A stretch of 64,000 nt of DNA, taken from NCBI GenBank assembly GCA_016197205.1, contig JACPWG010000108.1, positions 61,379-125,378 of the forward strand, in the 5' to 3' direction. The translations under genes and the position numbers were made by a program. The DNA is from Planctomycetota bacterium. Its GTDB lineage: Bacteria; Planctomycetota; MHYJ01; WSZJ01; JACPWG01. Shown in pieces: positions 49,276 to 56,349 of this stretch; the first letter of the stretch is position 1, and every line of letters begins with the position of its first letter. The notes below the pieces were generated by a model. It did no database searches, was not told where the DNA came from, and worked only from the letters and a program-made list of their open reading frames with translations.

Positions 49276-49295
49276 CGAGCGGTCCCGCGGAGTCC
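49260..49295. repeat. GACCG/CGGTC intergenic motif, copy 4
   Basis: A 36-bp unit reading GAACCGCGACCGGTAGCGAG then CGGTCCCGCGGAGTCC. It overlaps the aminotransferase stop codon (TAG 49273-49275) and supplies its last codons. Confidence 0.6.
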
Positions 49296-49433
49296 TCGGC
49301 CTCCGCAGCTTTCGCCCTGGGTCACCGGCCGAGCCTGGCTCGTGGGGACTGCCGCCCGCCTCGCCGCGGTTGCGACAGGACGCGGCGTGTGCCGCGCGGC
49401 GCACATCCTGGTTCTTGACGACCGGAGGGGTGC

Positions 49434-50456
49434 ATGTCGACACTCTGGCCGGGGCGGGCGGCTCCGCCCATCGTCTTCCTCACCCGAAAACTGCCGGACG
49501 TCGTCAAGGCCCGACTCGCCGACGCGGGGGTCTTGCCGCGCACCTGGGGCGGTGACCGTCCTCCTTCGCGGGAGGAGATCGCGGGGGTGGCGGCGGAGGC
49601 CGAAGGGATGATCTCCCTGGTCACGGACCCGATCACGGGGCCGCTGCTCGAGGCGCTGCCTCGCCTGCAGGTCGTGGCGAATTTCGCCGTCGGCGTCGAC
49701 AACGTCGACCTCGCGACCGCCACGCGGCTGGGGATTCTGGTGACGAACACGCCGGACGTTCTCACGAACGCGTGCGCCGAGTTCACGATCGCGCTGCTTC
49801 TCGCCACCTGCCGCCGACTCGCGGAGGCGGAGCGCCAGGTGCGGCGCGGGGCGTGGACCGGCTGGGCGCCGACCCAGTTCCTGGGCATGGAGATCCAGGG
49901 GAAGACGCTCGGGATCGTGGGCGCGGGCCGGATCGGCCAGGCGGTCGGTCGCAAAGCGAGCGCGCTCGGGCTGTGCGTGATCTACGCCTCCCGGACCGAG
50001 AAGCCGGACTTCGAGCGGGAGTCCGGAGCGCAGCGGGTGGAGCTGGACGAGCTTTTCGCGACCTCCGACATCGTCAGCCTGCACTGCCCGCTCCGGCCCG
50101 ACACGAGGCACCTGGTGAATGCGACGCGCCTCGCCCTGATGAAGCCCGGGGCGTACCTCTTGAACACGACGCGCGGCCCGGTCGTGGACGAGGCGGCGCT
50201 GGCCGAGGCGCTCGCGCGCGGCCGGCTCGCCGGGGCGGGTCTCGACGTCTTCGAGGGGGAGCCGCGCGTCCACCCGCTGCTGCTCACGCTGGAGAACGTG
50301 GTCCTCGCCCCGCACGTCGCGAGCGCGACCGTCGAGGCTCGGAACGGCATGGGGACGCTCTGCGCGGAGAACGTGCTGACGGCATTGCAGGGAAAGATGC
50401 CGGCCCAGCTCGTCAATCCGGACGTGTGGCCGCACAGGCGGGGAGCGCGGGTGTAG
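49434..50456 (+). CDS. D-isomer specific 2-hydroxyacid dehydrogenase
   Basis: This 340-residue enzyme is of the glyoxylate/hydroxypyruvate reductase type. It has the substrate-domain NFAVGVDNVDLATAT, the Rossmann dinucleotide motif GIVGAGRIGQAVG (about 152-164) followed by YASRTEKP, where the Arg after the second strand suggests NADPH preference. Catalytic Arg (NTTRGPVVDE), Glu (DVFEGEPRVH) and His (LAPHVASAT) are present. It reduces 2-oxoacids such as glyoxylate in the cytoplasm. GGAGGGG lies just upstream of ATG 49434. Together with the aminotransferase it suggests amino-acid or glyoxylate-related metabolism. Confidence 0.93.
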   Translation: MSTLWPGRAAPPIVFLTRKLPDVVKARLADAGVLPRTWGGDRPPSREEIAGVAAEAEGMISLVTDPITGPLLEALPRLQVVANFAVGVDNVDLATATRLGILVTNTPDVLTNACAEFTIALLLATCRRLAEAERQVRRGAWTGWAPTQFLGMEIQGKTLGIVGAGRIGQAVGRKASALGLCVIYASRTEKPDFERESGAQRVELDELFATSDIVSLHCPLRPDTRHLVNATRLALMKPGAYLLNTTRGPVVDEAALAEALARGRLAGAGLDVFEGEPRVHPLLLTLENVVLAPHVASATVEARNGMGTLCAENVLTALQGKMPAQLVNPDVWPHRRGARV

Positions 50457-50532
50457 CGTCCGCGTCGGAAGCTCGGCAGCGGGCCGCTCGGCGATCGCAC
50501 ACGGGCGTTGGTGGTCTCGTCCTTTCCCACGG

Positions 50533-50868
50533 ATGGCGGGCCTGATGTTCACGAGACGGGAGGCCTTCACGCTGCTCGCGCTCGGCGTGGCGGCCGCCGC
50601 CGCGATGGGAGTGGCCGCCTTCGAGCGGAGTCGGGACGAGCAGGGGCTACCCAACCTTCGCGCTCCCCTGGATCTCAATCGGGCGACCTGGCAGGAGCTC
50701 GAGCTCCTGCCGGATTTTGGTCCCACGCTCGCCCACGCGGTGATCGAGCACCGGATCCGGCACGGGTCGTTCGCCCGCGTGGAGGACCTTCGCGCAGTGC
50801 CGGGCATGACGGACCGGCTTTACAGGTTCGCGCTGCCCGAAGTAACGGTGGACGGCGAAGGTCGGTGA
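50533..50868 (+). CDS. ComEA-like helix-hairpin-helix membrane protein
   Basis: This 111-residue protein has an N-terminal span (AFTLLALGVAAAAAMGVAAF, about 11-30) and a helix-hairpin-helix region with LDLNRATWQELELLPDFGPTLA and FARVEDLRAVPGM, the ComEA DNA-binding pattern. ComEA proteins bind incoming DNA in the periplasm in competent bacteria, although many short homologues exist outside competence loci. The start could also be ATG 50545. Its TGA overlaps the next ATG (TGATG), so translation is coupled. No other competence gene is seen nearby. Confidence 0.82.
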   Translation: MAGLMFTRREAFTLLALGVAAAAAMGVAAFERSRDEQGLPNLRAPLDLNRATWQELELLPDFGPTLAHAVIEHRIRHGSFARVEDLRAVPGMTDRLYRFALPEVTVDGEGR

Positions 50869-51314
50869 TGGAGCCTTCGCCGCGGATCGTCCAGGACCTG
50901 TTCGCCCCTGCCCCGATTGCAGGGTCGGCCCCGACCCCGACCCCGACCCCGACCCCGGCCGCGACCCCGGCCGCGACCGGCCGGCGAATCCCGGCAAGCG
51001 AGAAACGCATGAAGCACGCGGGCGAACCGGCGCTGGACGCGCTCGAGGACGTCCTGCAGGGGATTCGGCGAATACCTGACCTTACCGAGCGGAAGCGCGG
51101 CATCTTCTACAAGCGCGCGGGTGCGTTCCTGCACTTCCACGAGGACCCGGCGGGCCTCTTCGCGGACCTGCGGGAGGAGTCGGGCTGGCGAAGGCTGAGA
51201 GTGTCGACGCGGGCGGAACGCCGGGCACTCGTGACGGCCGCGCGTCGGGTCGTGGGCAACGAGCCGCCGGCGCGCGGGCGCGGAGCACCTCAGAAATCGA
51301 AGCGCCGGGCGTGA
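50868..51314 (+). CDS. Conserved hypothetical protein with Pro-Thr repeat
   Basis: This 148-residue protein has a Pro/Thr/Ala low-complexity N-terminus encoded by a CCGACC tandem tract (50930-50975). The compact domain that follows has RKRGIFYKRAGAFLHFHEDP and AGLFADLREESGWRRLRVST, a pattern I recognise from small conserved hypothetical proteins but cannot name. It is basic overall with a Lys/Arg-rich tail (PQKSKRRA). It is coupled to the ComEA-like gene by a one-base overlap. Function unknown. Confidence 0.75.
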   Translation: MEPSPRIVQDLFAPAPIAGSAPTPTPTPTPAATPAATGRRIPASEKRMKHAGEPALDALEDVLQGIRRIPDLTERKRGIFYKRAGAFLHFHEDPAGLFADLREESGWRRLRVSTRAERRALVTAARRVVGNEPPARGRGAPQKSKRRA

Positions 51315-51394
51315 CGCCAAGCGGTCGGCCAAGCCCCGCAGGAGGCCGGTCGAGCCGCTTTCGGCAGCGACCGGGGAGGTTGCGCCTGCGTGGG

Positions 51395-52933
51395 TCAGGC
51401 ACGGGTCCCGACTTCGCTCCGGTAGGCCACCACCTTCCCCGCCGGCGCATCGAGTCCAAGCCGTGCATCCAGCCGCACGGAGATCGCGATTCCAGGGCCA
51501 AAGATCTCGCGAAGGGCGTGCTCCAGGCGGGCGGCATCCGGGTCTGGCCGGCCGGGGGCCGGGCGGAGGACGAGTTCGCACGAGAGGTCCGCACGCTGGA
51601 CGAAGGCGTGCTGCACGATGGAGAAGGGTCGCAGCACGCGCGACACGTCCACGGCGTTCACCGGCGCGCCCGCGCGCGTCCGGAAAAGGACCGGAGCGCG
51701 CCCCTCGAGGTCGAGGATCCGCGGCATCGGGTCGCCGCAGGCACACGGCTCGTAGACCATCCGCCCCCAGTCCCCGGTGCGGTAGCGAAAGAGCGGCAGG
51801 AACGGATTCCGCCCGCCCGTCGCCGCGAGTTCGCCACGCTCCCCCGGCGGGACGGCGCGCCCGCCGGCGTCGACCGCCTCCACGTGCAGGTCGTGCGGGA
51901 GGACATGGAGAAAACCGCGGGGGCACGCGTACGCGACCGGGCCGACCTCGTTCAGCGAGTACCAATCGAGCACGGGGCAGCCGTACGCTGCCGCCAGGTC
52001 GGCCTGCAGGCCGGATTGCAGCGCGACCGCGGTGGAGACCAGGGCGAGCGGGCGTGCCGCGATCTTGAGCCGGAGCATTTCCGCGAAGGAGCCTGGATCT
52101 CCGGTCAGGAGCAGCGGCTGGAAGCGGTCGAAATACCGCGCGGCGCTCTCCGGCGTGGGCCAGTCCGCCGGCGCGAGGTTGAGCTTCGCGAAGCCCGCGT
52201 CGCGCCAGGCGGCGTGGACGGTCGCGTAGGTGACCGTGTGGGCCTGCGCGCACACGAGGAAGGCGCCGACGACCTCCGGACCGAAACGAGGGTGAATACC
52301 GTAGGCGGCAAGCGCGACTTCCAGGAGGGGTTTGTAGGCGGAGCAGGCAAAGGGGTGATGCGGCACCAGGACCGGATGGCCCGTCGTGCCGGAGGTGGCA
52401 TGGACGACGAGCCGCTCCAGGTCGGAGTCGTCGGGCATGAGGTCGCCGGGGGTCGCGGCCAGGTCCTCGCGGGAGGTCGTGGGCAGCGCGTCCCAATCGC
52501 GCTCCAGGTCCGCGCCCGGCGGCAGGCGCCGCCGGAACCACGCGACGCGCGGTCGGAGACCGGCGACCTTCCTGAGCAGCGCATCGTCCGGAGGCCCGGG
52601 GCGCCGCGCGCATCGCAGGGTCGCAAGCTCCGTTCGGAAGCCTTCGATCGCGCGCAGGTCCGTGCTCGTCAGCAGGTCGCCGCAGCGGTAGTTCCAACGC
52701 GGCGCGTCCGAGTGCTCCAGCAGCGCGCGGAGCAGCCGCGCGCCGGCCTCCGTGAGGAGGGGGTTGCGGCGGCGCAGGTCGGCGGAGACGAGCGGCGGCG
52801 CGGAGGCGAGGGCGGGAGCGGGTGGGGTCGGGTCGGTCGGGCAAGACGGAGGGGAAGGCGAGAGCGGCGCGGCCGACCCGACAGGCCCGGGGCCCAAGGG
52901 CTGCGGCTCGGGTCCGTGCTCTCGCTCGCCCAT
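51395..52933 (-). CDS. Adenylate-forming (ANL superfamily) enzyme, PaaK-like
   Basis: This 512-residue protein resembles phenylacetate-CoA ligase and related AMP-forming enzymes. The P-loop-like motif is VVHATSGTTGHPVLVPH (about 182-198), followed by LVSTAVALQSGLQADL, a tyrosine/serine-rich NEVGPVAYACP motif (A5-like), and RYRTGDWGRMV (A7-like, with the Asp that binds ribose). A 45-residue Pro/Ser-rich N-terminal tail precedes the fold. The start ATG 52933 is eight bases from the left end of a mobile-element-like repeat (52941-53209) and has no Shine-Dalgarno now. If the element is removed, GGGAG falls seven bases before this ATG. Substrate unknown; it could activate a carboxylic acid for transfer. 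Confidence 0.82.
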   Translation of the reverse strand: MGEREHGPEPQPLGPGPVGSAAPLSPSPPSCPTDPTPPAPALASAPPLVSADLRRRNPLLTEAGARLLRALLEHSDAPRWNYRCGDLLTSTDLRAIEGFRTELATLRCARRPGPPDDALLRKVAGLRPRVAWFRRRLPPGADLERDWDALPTTSREDLAATPGDLMPDDSDLERLVVHATSGTTGHPVLVPHHPFACSAYKPLLEVALAAYGIHPRFGPEVVGAFLVCAQAHTVTYATVHAAWRDAGFAKLNLAPADWPTPESAARYFDRFQPLLLTGDPGSFAEMLRLKIAARPLALVSTAVALQSGLQADLAAAYGCPVLDWYSLNEVGPVAYACPRGFLHVLPHDLHVEAVDAGGRAVPPGERGELAATGGRNPFLPLFRYRTGDWGRMVYEPCACGDPMPRILDLEGRAPVLFRTRAGAPVNAVDVSRVLRPFSIVQHAFVQRADLSCELVLRPAPGRPDPDAARLEHALREIFGPGIAISVRLDARLGLDAPAGKVVAYRSEVGTRA

Positions 52934-52940
52934 GGGCTCA

Positions 52941-53209
52941 GGGCCCGTAAAGGAACCGGTCAGGCACTCACGCCAGTCTGTGCAGGCCGGAAGGCCTGCA
53001 CCACAAGGGCCTCTTCGCGCCCGCGCAAAAATAACTGCGCAGACTCGGACCTCGAGGCTCCTGGGGGCGCGGCCCGCGGGGGCGCGCTGCGCGGGCCGGC
53101 GGCCCCCGCCCCCCCGCAACGGTCGATCCACGAAAATGCAAAGTAATTCTTGCGCGGGCGCTTTCCTCCGACGAAGGCGCCGATCCAGGAGTCATTCCTT
53201 TACGGGCCC
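52941..53209. mobile_element. GGGCCCGTA-ended element, copy c, with nested insert
   Basis: The ends GGGCCCGTAAAGGAA (52941-52955) and TTCCTTTACGGGCCC (53195-53209) are perfect inverted repeats, flanked by TCA on both sides (52938-52940, 53210-53212). The right TCA is the stop codon of the gene at 53210-53815. Without the nested element (53016-53160) it is about 124 bp and closely matches copy d at 53821-53939. It contains a GTGCAGGCCGGAAGGCCTGC palindrome. It is non-coding and makes up the entire spacer between two genes. Confidence 0.8.
53016..53160. mobile_element. CGCGCCCGCGCAA-ended element nested in copy c
   Basis: This 145-bp insert begins CGCGCCCGCGCAAAAATAAC and ends with the imperfect inverse AGTAATTCTTGCGCGGGCG. 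CTT lies on both sides (53013-53015 and 53161-53163). Copy d lacks it and reads ACTCTTCCCTCCG at this point, so it is an insertion with a 3-bp duplication. The middle holds a GC-rich palindrome (GGCCCGCGGGGGCGCG). Confidence 0.7.
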
Positions 53210-53815
53210 TCACTCCCGCGTGTCCTTCGAGGCCGCTTCCTCCGCGGCCCGACGACGCAACTCTTCCTCGCGGAGAACGCGCGCGCGCTTCTCCTTTTCG
53301 GCGGCCGTGGCCACCAGCCTGTGCCGCTCCACGGAGTCGACCTGCGCGAGCCGGTCCTCGGCCGCCTCGGCGGACTCCCCGGGGAGGAGGAGACCGAGCG
53401 CGCGCAGCGAGCGGCGGATCAGTTCTTCCCTCCGCTCGGCGTCGGTCAAGAGCCCGTCCGCGGGCGCCACGGCGGCGAGGGCGGGCAGCTCCTGGACGAA
53501 CAGCTTGCGCACCGCCGCGTCGGGAAAGGAACGCCCGCGCACGGCGGGGTGCCAGAGCAAGTGGGCGGCGGCGAGGATCCAGCGTTGACGGTTCCGCTCG
53601 AGCGGTCCGTCATCGGAAATTTCGCAGGCCCGTAGAAACGCCGCGTCCGCGGTCCGCAGGACGAGGGTCTCGTAGAGGTCGGCGACGACGGCGCGCACGT
53701 TGGCGCGGCCGCCCGGCGGCCCGGCGGCCATCCCCGGCGAGAGTGGCGTGGGGGCCTCCGCGAGCCAGCGGAGCAGCTCGGCGAGCGGGGCAGCGACACG
53801 CGGAGGCTCCGCCAT
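53210..53815 (-). CDS. Conserved hypothetical helical protein
   Basis: This 201-residue soluble protein is largely helical with LAELLRWLAEAPT, VRAVVADLYETLVLRTADAAF, ILAAAHLLWHPAV and a charged coiled-coil end (EKEKRARVLREEELRRRAAEE). Its pattern of Trp and His in AAHLLWHP is conserved-looking but I do not recognise the family. Its start is five bases from the left end of element copy d, and its stop is the flanking TCA of copy c. So it formed an operon with the PP-loop gene upstream (stop and start two bases apart when copy d is removed) and the adenylate-forming gene downstream. Function unknown. Confidence 0.72.
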   Translation of the reverse strand: MAEPPRVAAPLAELLRWLAEAPTPLSPGMAAGPPGGRANVRAVVADLYETLVLRTADAAFLRACEISDDGPLERNRQRWILAAAHLLWHPAVRGRSFPDAAVRKLFVQELPALAAVAPADGLLTDAERREELIRRSLRALGLLLPGESAEAAEDRLAQVDSVERHRLVATAAEKEKRARVLREEELRRRAAEEAASKDTRE

Positions 53816-53820
53816 CGTCA

Positions 53821-53939
53821 GGGCCCGTAAAGGAACGAGTCAGGCACTCACGCCAGTCCGGGCAGGCCGGAAGGCCTGCACCACAAGGGACTCTTCCCTC
53901 CGACGAAAGCGCCGATCCATGAGTTCTTCCTTTACGGGC
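53821..53939. mobile_element. GGGCCCGTA-ended element, copy d
   Basis: This 119-bp element starts GGGCCCGTAAAGGAA and ends TTCCTTTACGGGC. A 9-bp direct repeat CATCGTCAG occurs at 53813-53821 and 53939-53947, overlapping the start codon of the downstream gene and the stop region of the upstream gene. It is the un-nested version of copy c and shares GTCAGGCACTCACGCCAGTC and GGCAGGCCGGAAGGCCTGCA-type blocks. Confidence 0.8.
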
Positions 53940-53943
53940 ATCG

Positions 53944-55071
53944 TCAGACCCGGAGCGGCTCGAGCGCCGCCTCCTCCGCGGCACCGACACTCAGGATCGA
54001 CGCGCCCTCCCCCCCGAGGAGCCGCACGAGCACGCGCGCCGGCGCATCCTTCGGGGCCTTGCCGTACCGCAGCACGATGCGGGCGGCCAGCTCAAGCCCG
54101 TTCTCCCCCGGCCGGCCGCGTCCCAGGGCGACGGCGCCCGGGTGATCGATCGCCTCGAGCCAGTAGTCGCCGTCCTCCGCGTACTGCTCCAGGAGCGTGT
54201 TCTCCCCCTCGTCACGGCCGACCACGAGCTTCCAGTCCTCGGACAGCCGGAAATGACGGCCGATCTTGAGCAGATGGATGTCCTTCCCCTTCACCTTGTC
54301 GGCGTGGGCGAAAAGGTCCCGCAGCTTTTCGGAGAAGCGCGGATCGGTGAGCAGGCAGCCGCCCGCGGGCGTGGGAAACTCCTTGATCCCGAACTCGGCT
54401 GCAAGCTCCATCTGCGCTTTGCGCGTCCGACCGTGGATCGCGTAGAGCTTCTCGCGGTCGATGAGCCCCTCTTCCTCCGGGATCGTCGGCTTGAGGAGCT
54501 TCGCCGAAAGCGGCCGGAGGATGCGCCCCTCCATCCCCACTTCGCGGTCGACGATCCGGAAGGCATCGAGGCGTTGCGACATGGGCCGCTGGCCGAGGAC
54601 CTCGCCCGTGAAGAGGAAGGAGGCGCCGATCGCCTCGGCGTAGTCCTTCGCGTAGCCGAGCATCATGATCCGGCAATCGACGCACGGGTTCATGTTTTTG
54701 CCGTGCCCGTGCTTCGGCTTGCGCACCATGTCGATGTACTCCTGCCCGAGATGGCAGAGCTTGACCTTGAAGTTCCCCTCGGCCGCGATCTTCGTCGGGT
54801 CGTGGCCGCAGCTCGACCCCTCGATGCCGGCGCTGCAGCCGAAGTGGGTCATGAACGTGAGGGCGGTGACGTCGAGGCCGAGCCTTGCGACGATCCGGAC
54901 CGCGAGCATGCTGTCGAGCCCGCCGGAAAGCAGGGCGACGGCCTTCGCGCGCGTGCGCTGGGAGTCGGGCGCCGGCCCGGGGGTGGACTCGGGGGCGGTC
55001 GCGGCGATGACCGGCGCAGGGACCGGGGAGGCCGCCGCGGAAGGTTCGGGGAAAGCGGGATCCAGGCGCAT
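53944..55071 (-). CDS. PP-loop (MnmA/ThiI-like) ATPase fused to NFACT-R-like domain
   Basis: This 375-residue protein begins with an Ala/Pro-rich tail, then a PP-loop ATPase with VALLSGGLDSMLAVRI (about 45-60), FGCSAGIEGSSCGHDP, HGHGKNMNPCVDCRIMML and LFTGEVLGQRPMSQ. MnmA and ThiI-related enzymes adenylate tRNA uridine for thiolation; the paired Cys in NPCVDC could serve in sulfur transfer. The C-terminal 100 residues (LLKIGRHFRLSEDWKLVVGRDEGEN) resemble the NFACT-R domain seen in RNA-interacting proteins. It probably modifies tRNA or handles sulfur, but the exact product is open. ATG 55071 has GGAG ten bases upstream; ATG 55101 is alternative. It is first in the element-split operon. Confidence 0.85.
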   Translation of the reverse strand: MRLDPAFPEPSAAASPVPAPVIAATAPESTPGPAPDSQRTRAKAVALLSGGLDSMLAVRIVARLGLDVTALTFMTHFGCSAGIEGSSCGHDPTKIAAEGNFKVKLCHLGQEYIDMVRKPKHGHGKNMNPCVDCRIMMLGYAKDYAEAIGASFLFTGEVLGQRPMSQRLDAFRIVDREVGMEGRILRPLSAKLLKPTIPEEEGLIDREKLYAIHGRTRKAQMELAAEFGIKEFPTPAGGCLLTDPRFSEKLRDLFAHADKVKGKDIHLLKIGRHFRLSEDWKLVVGRDEGENTLLEQYAEDGDYWLEAIDHPGAVALGRGRPGENGLELAARIVLRYGKAPKDAPARVLVRLLGGEGASILSVGAAEEAALEPLRV

Positions 55072-55569
55072 GCGGTGTTCGCTCCAATCGGAATCCCGCA
55101 TTTTACGACGGCCGGCCCGGGAATTCAACTGCAAGTCCATTTCGAGCTCGGTCCGCCCGGCGCGGGCGCACCCCCTGCGACCACAGCGGCGAGGGTTCGC
55201 CGGGCGCGAGCCTTCGGACCTGGCGCGCCGGGGGTGCAGGGCGGAAGCGCTGCACCCCAAGGACCGACCCAAGGGCCACGCTTCGCGCGAAGCCTGGTTG
55301 ACTCTTCTCGCGAGGCCGGAGCCCCGCGCCACAAAGGCTTCACGCCCGCTCGCGGCAGGTGGAAGCAAACACCGCTTTGTGGTGCAGGGCTTCCGCCCTG
55401 CACCCGCACGGCACCCGATTCTGGAAGCACCGGAACCCTTGCTCGAGCCGCTTGCCGGCTCCGGTCGCGCCCTCCGCGGCGGCCCGAACCACCGCTTCCA
55501 GGGCCACCGCTTCCGCGGCCACCTTTCCGCGGCGAGCCGCTCCCCCACCTCGACACGCGACGAGTGCCC
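55072..55569. other. Intergenic region with GTGCAGGG repeat arms
   Basis: This 498-bp region lies upstream of the PP-loop gene and downstream of the zinc-ribbon gene. It contains GTGCAGGG-type arms at 55233-55260 and 55377-55403, related to copies 1 and 2, plus GC-rich sequence in frames that look like shadows. No gene supported. Confidence 0.55.
55377..55403. repeat. GTGCAGGGCTTCCGCC palindrome arm
   Basis: TTGTGGTGCAGGGCTTCCGC-type sequence with its own palindrome GTGCAGGGC/GCCCTGCAC. It matches the left arms at 4114 and 24035; the inverted partner with substitutions lies at 55233-55260. Confidence 0.65.
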
Positions 55570-56334
55570 CTACCCGTGCAGTCGCCCCAGCAGGACGACG
55601 AGCCCCAGGAGGATGAGGACCAGCGCGCTCGACAGGATGGCGACCAGCAGCGCCGTCGGAAACGGACGGCGTCCGCGGCGCACGGGCACGCCCGAGCGAG
55701 TGCCCGATCTCGTAGAGGCCCGCGAGCCCGGGGCCGAAGTCCGACTGGAACTCGGGGTCGATGTCGCGGTTGGGGTCGGGGCCGGAGTCGAGGCGGGCCT
55801 CGGAGCACCCGACCGGGAGTCCGGCCGCGACTTCCCCGACGCGCGGACGCCGGACCGGCCGGAGGAGGGCGAGCGGGAGGACGAGGAGGGGGTACGCTTC
55901 TCCGGAACGCGATCCCACTGGGGAGGCGGGGGCGGGGGCGGCGGCTCGTGGCCGCCGATCGGCCCCAAGGGCAGCACCGCCGGGGGCGCCAGGGGCCCGG
56001 GCGCGCGGCGCGCATCAAAGGCCGGCGTCCCGCGCGGGTTCGGCGGCTGCGCTCCCCCCGGACGCCCGCCCGGCGCGGCATCTTTCGCGGTCGGAGCCGT
56101 GCCCGCCCCGGCGCGGCTCGCCTGCTCGAGCAGGACCTTCACGATGATCGGCGACTCGGCGATGGTCACCTCGCCCGCCATGAATTCGTCCAGCACCGCC
56201 GCCGCCACCTCGAGCTGCGGCCAGGCGTTTCGCGGGACGCGCGCCGCGCAGAACGGGCAGACTGCCACCTCGACCTTCGCGGACTCCGGGCGGGGAATCG
56301 CTTTCGCGCACATCGGACAGCGCAAGCTGGACAC
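55570..56334 (-). CDS. Zinc-ribbon tail-anchored membrane protein, partner of STAND-NYN gene
   Basis: This 254-residue protein has two N-terminal Cys pairs (CPMCAKAIPRPES and CPFCAARVPRNAW; Cys6, Cys9, Cys26 and Cys29) forming a probable zinc ribbon, a short helical piece, a 130-residue Pro/Ser/Arg disordered linker, and a single C-terminal span (FPTALLVAILSSALVLILLG, then LVVLLGRLHG). It is therefore tail-anchored with the ribbon in the cytoplasm. The GTG start at 56334 has GGGAG seven bases upstream and lies 15 bp after the STAND-NYN stop, so the two are co-expressed. I infer it is a membrane docking or sensing partner, not an enzyme. Confidence 0.75.
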   Translation of the reverse strand: MSSLRCPMCAKAIPRPESAKVEVAVCPFCAARVPRNAWPQLEVAAAVLDEFMAGEVTIAESPIIVKVLLEQASRAGAGTAPTAKDAAPGGRPGGAQPPNPRGTPAFDARRAPGPLAPPAVLPLGPIGGHEPPPPPPPPQWDRVPEKRTPSSSSRSPSSGRSGVRASGKSRPDSRSGAPRPASTPAPTPTATSTPSSSRTSAPGSRASTRSGTRSGVPVRRGRRPFPTALLVAILSSALVLILLGLVVLLGRLHG

Positions 56335-56349
56335 GGTCGGACTCCCGCG

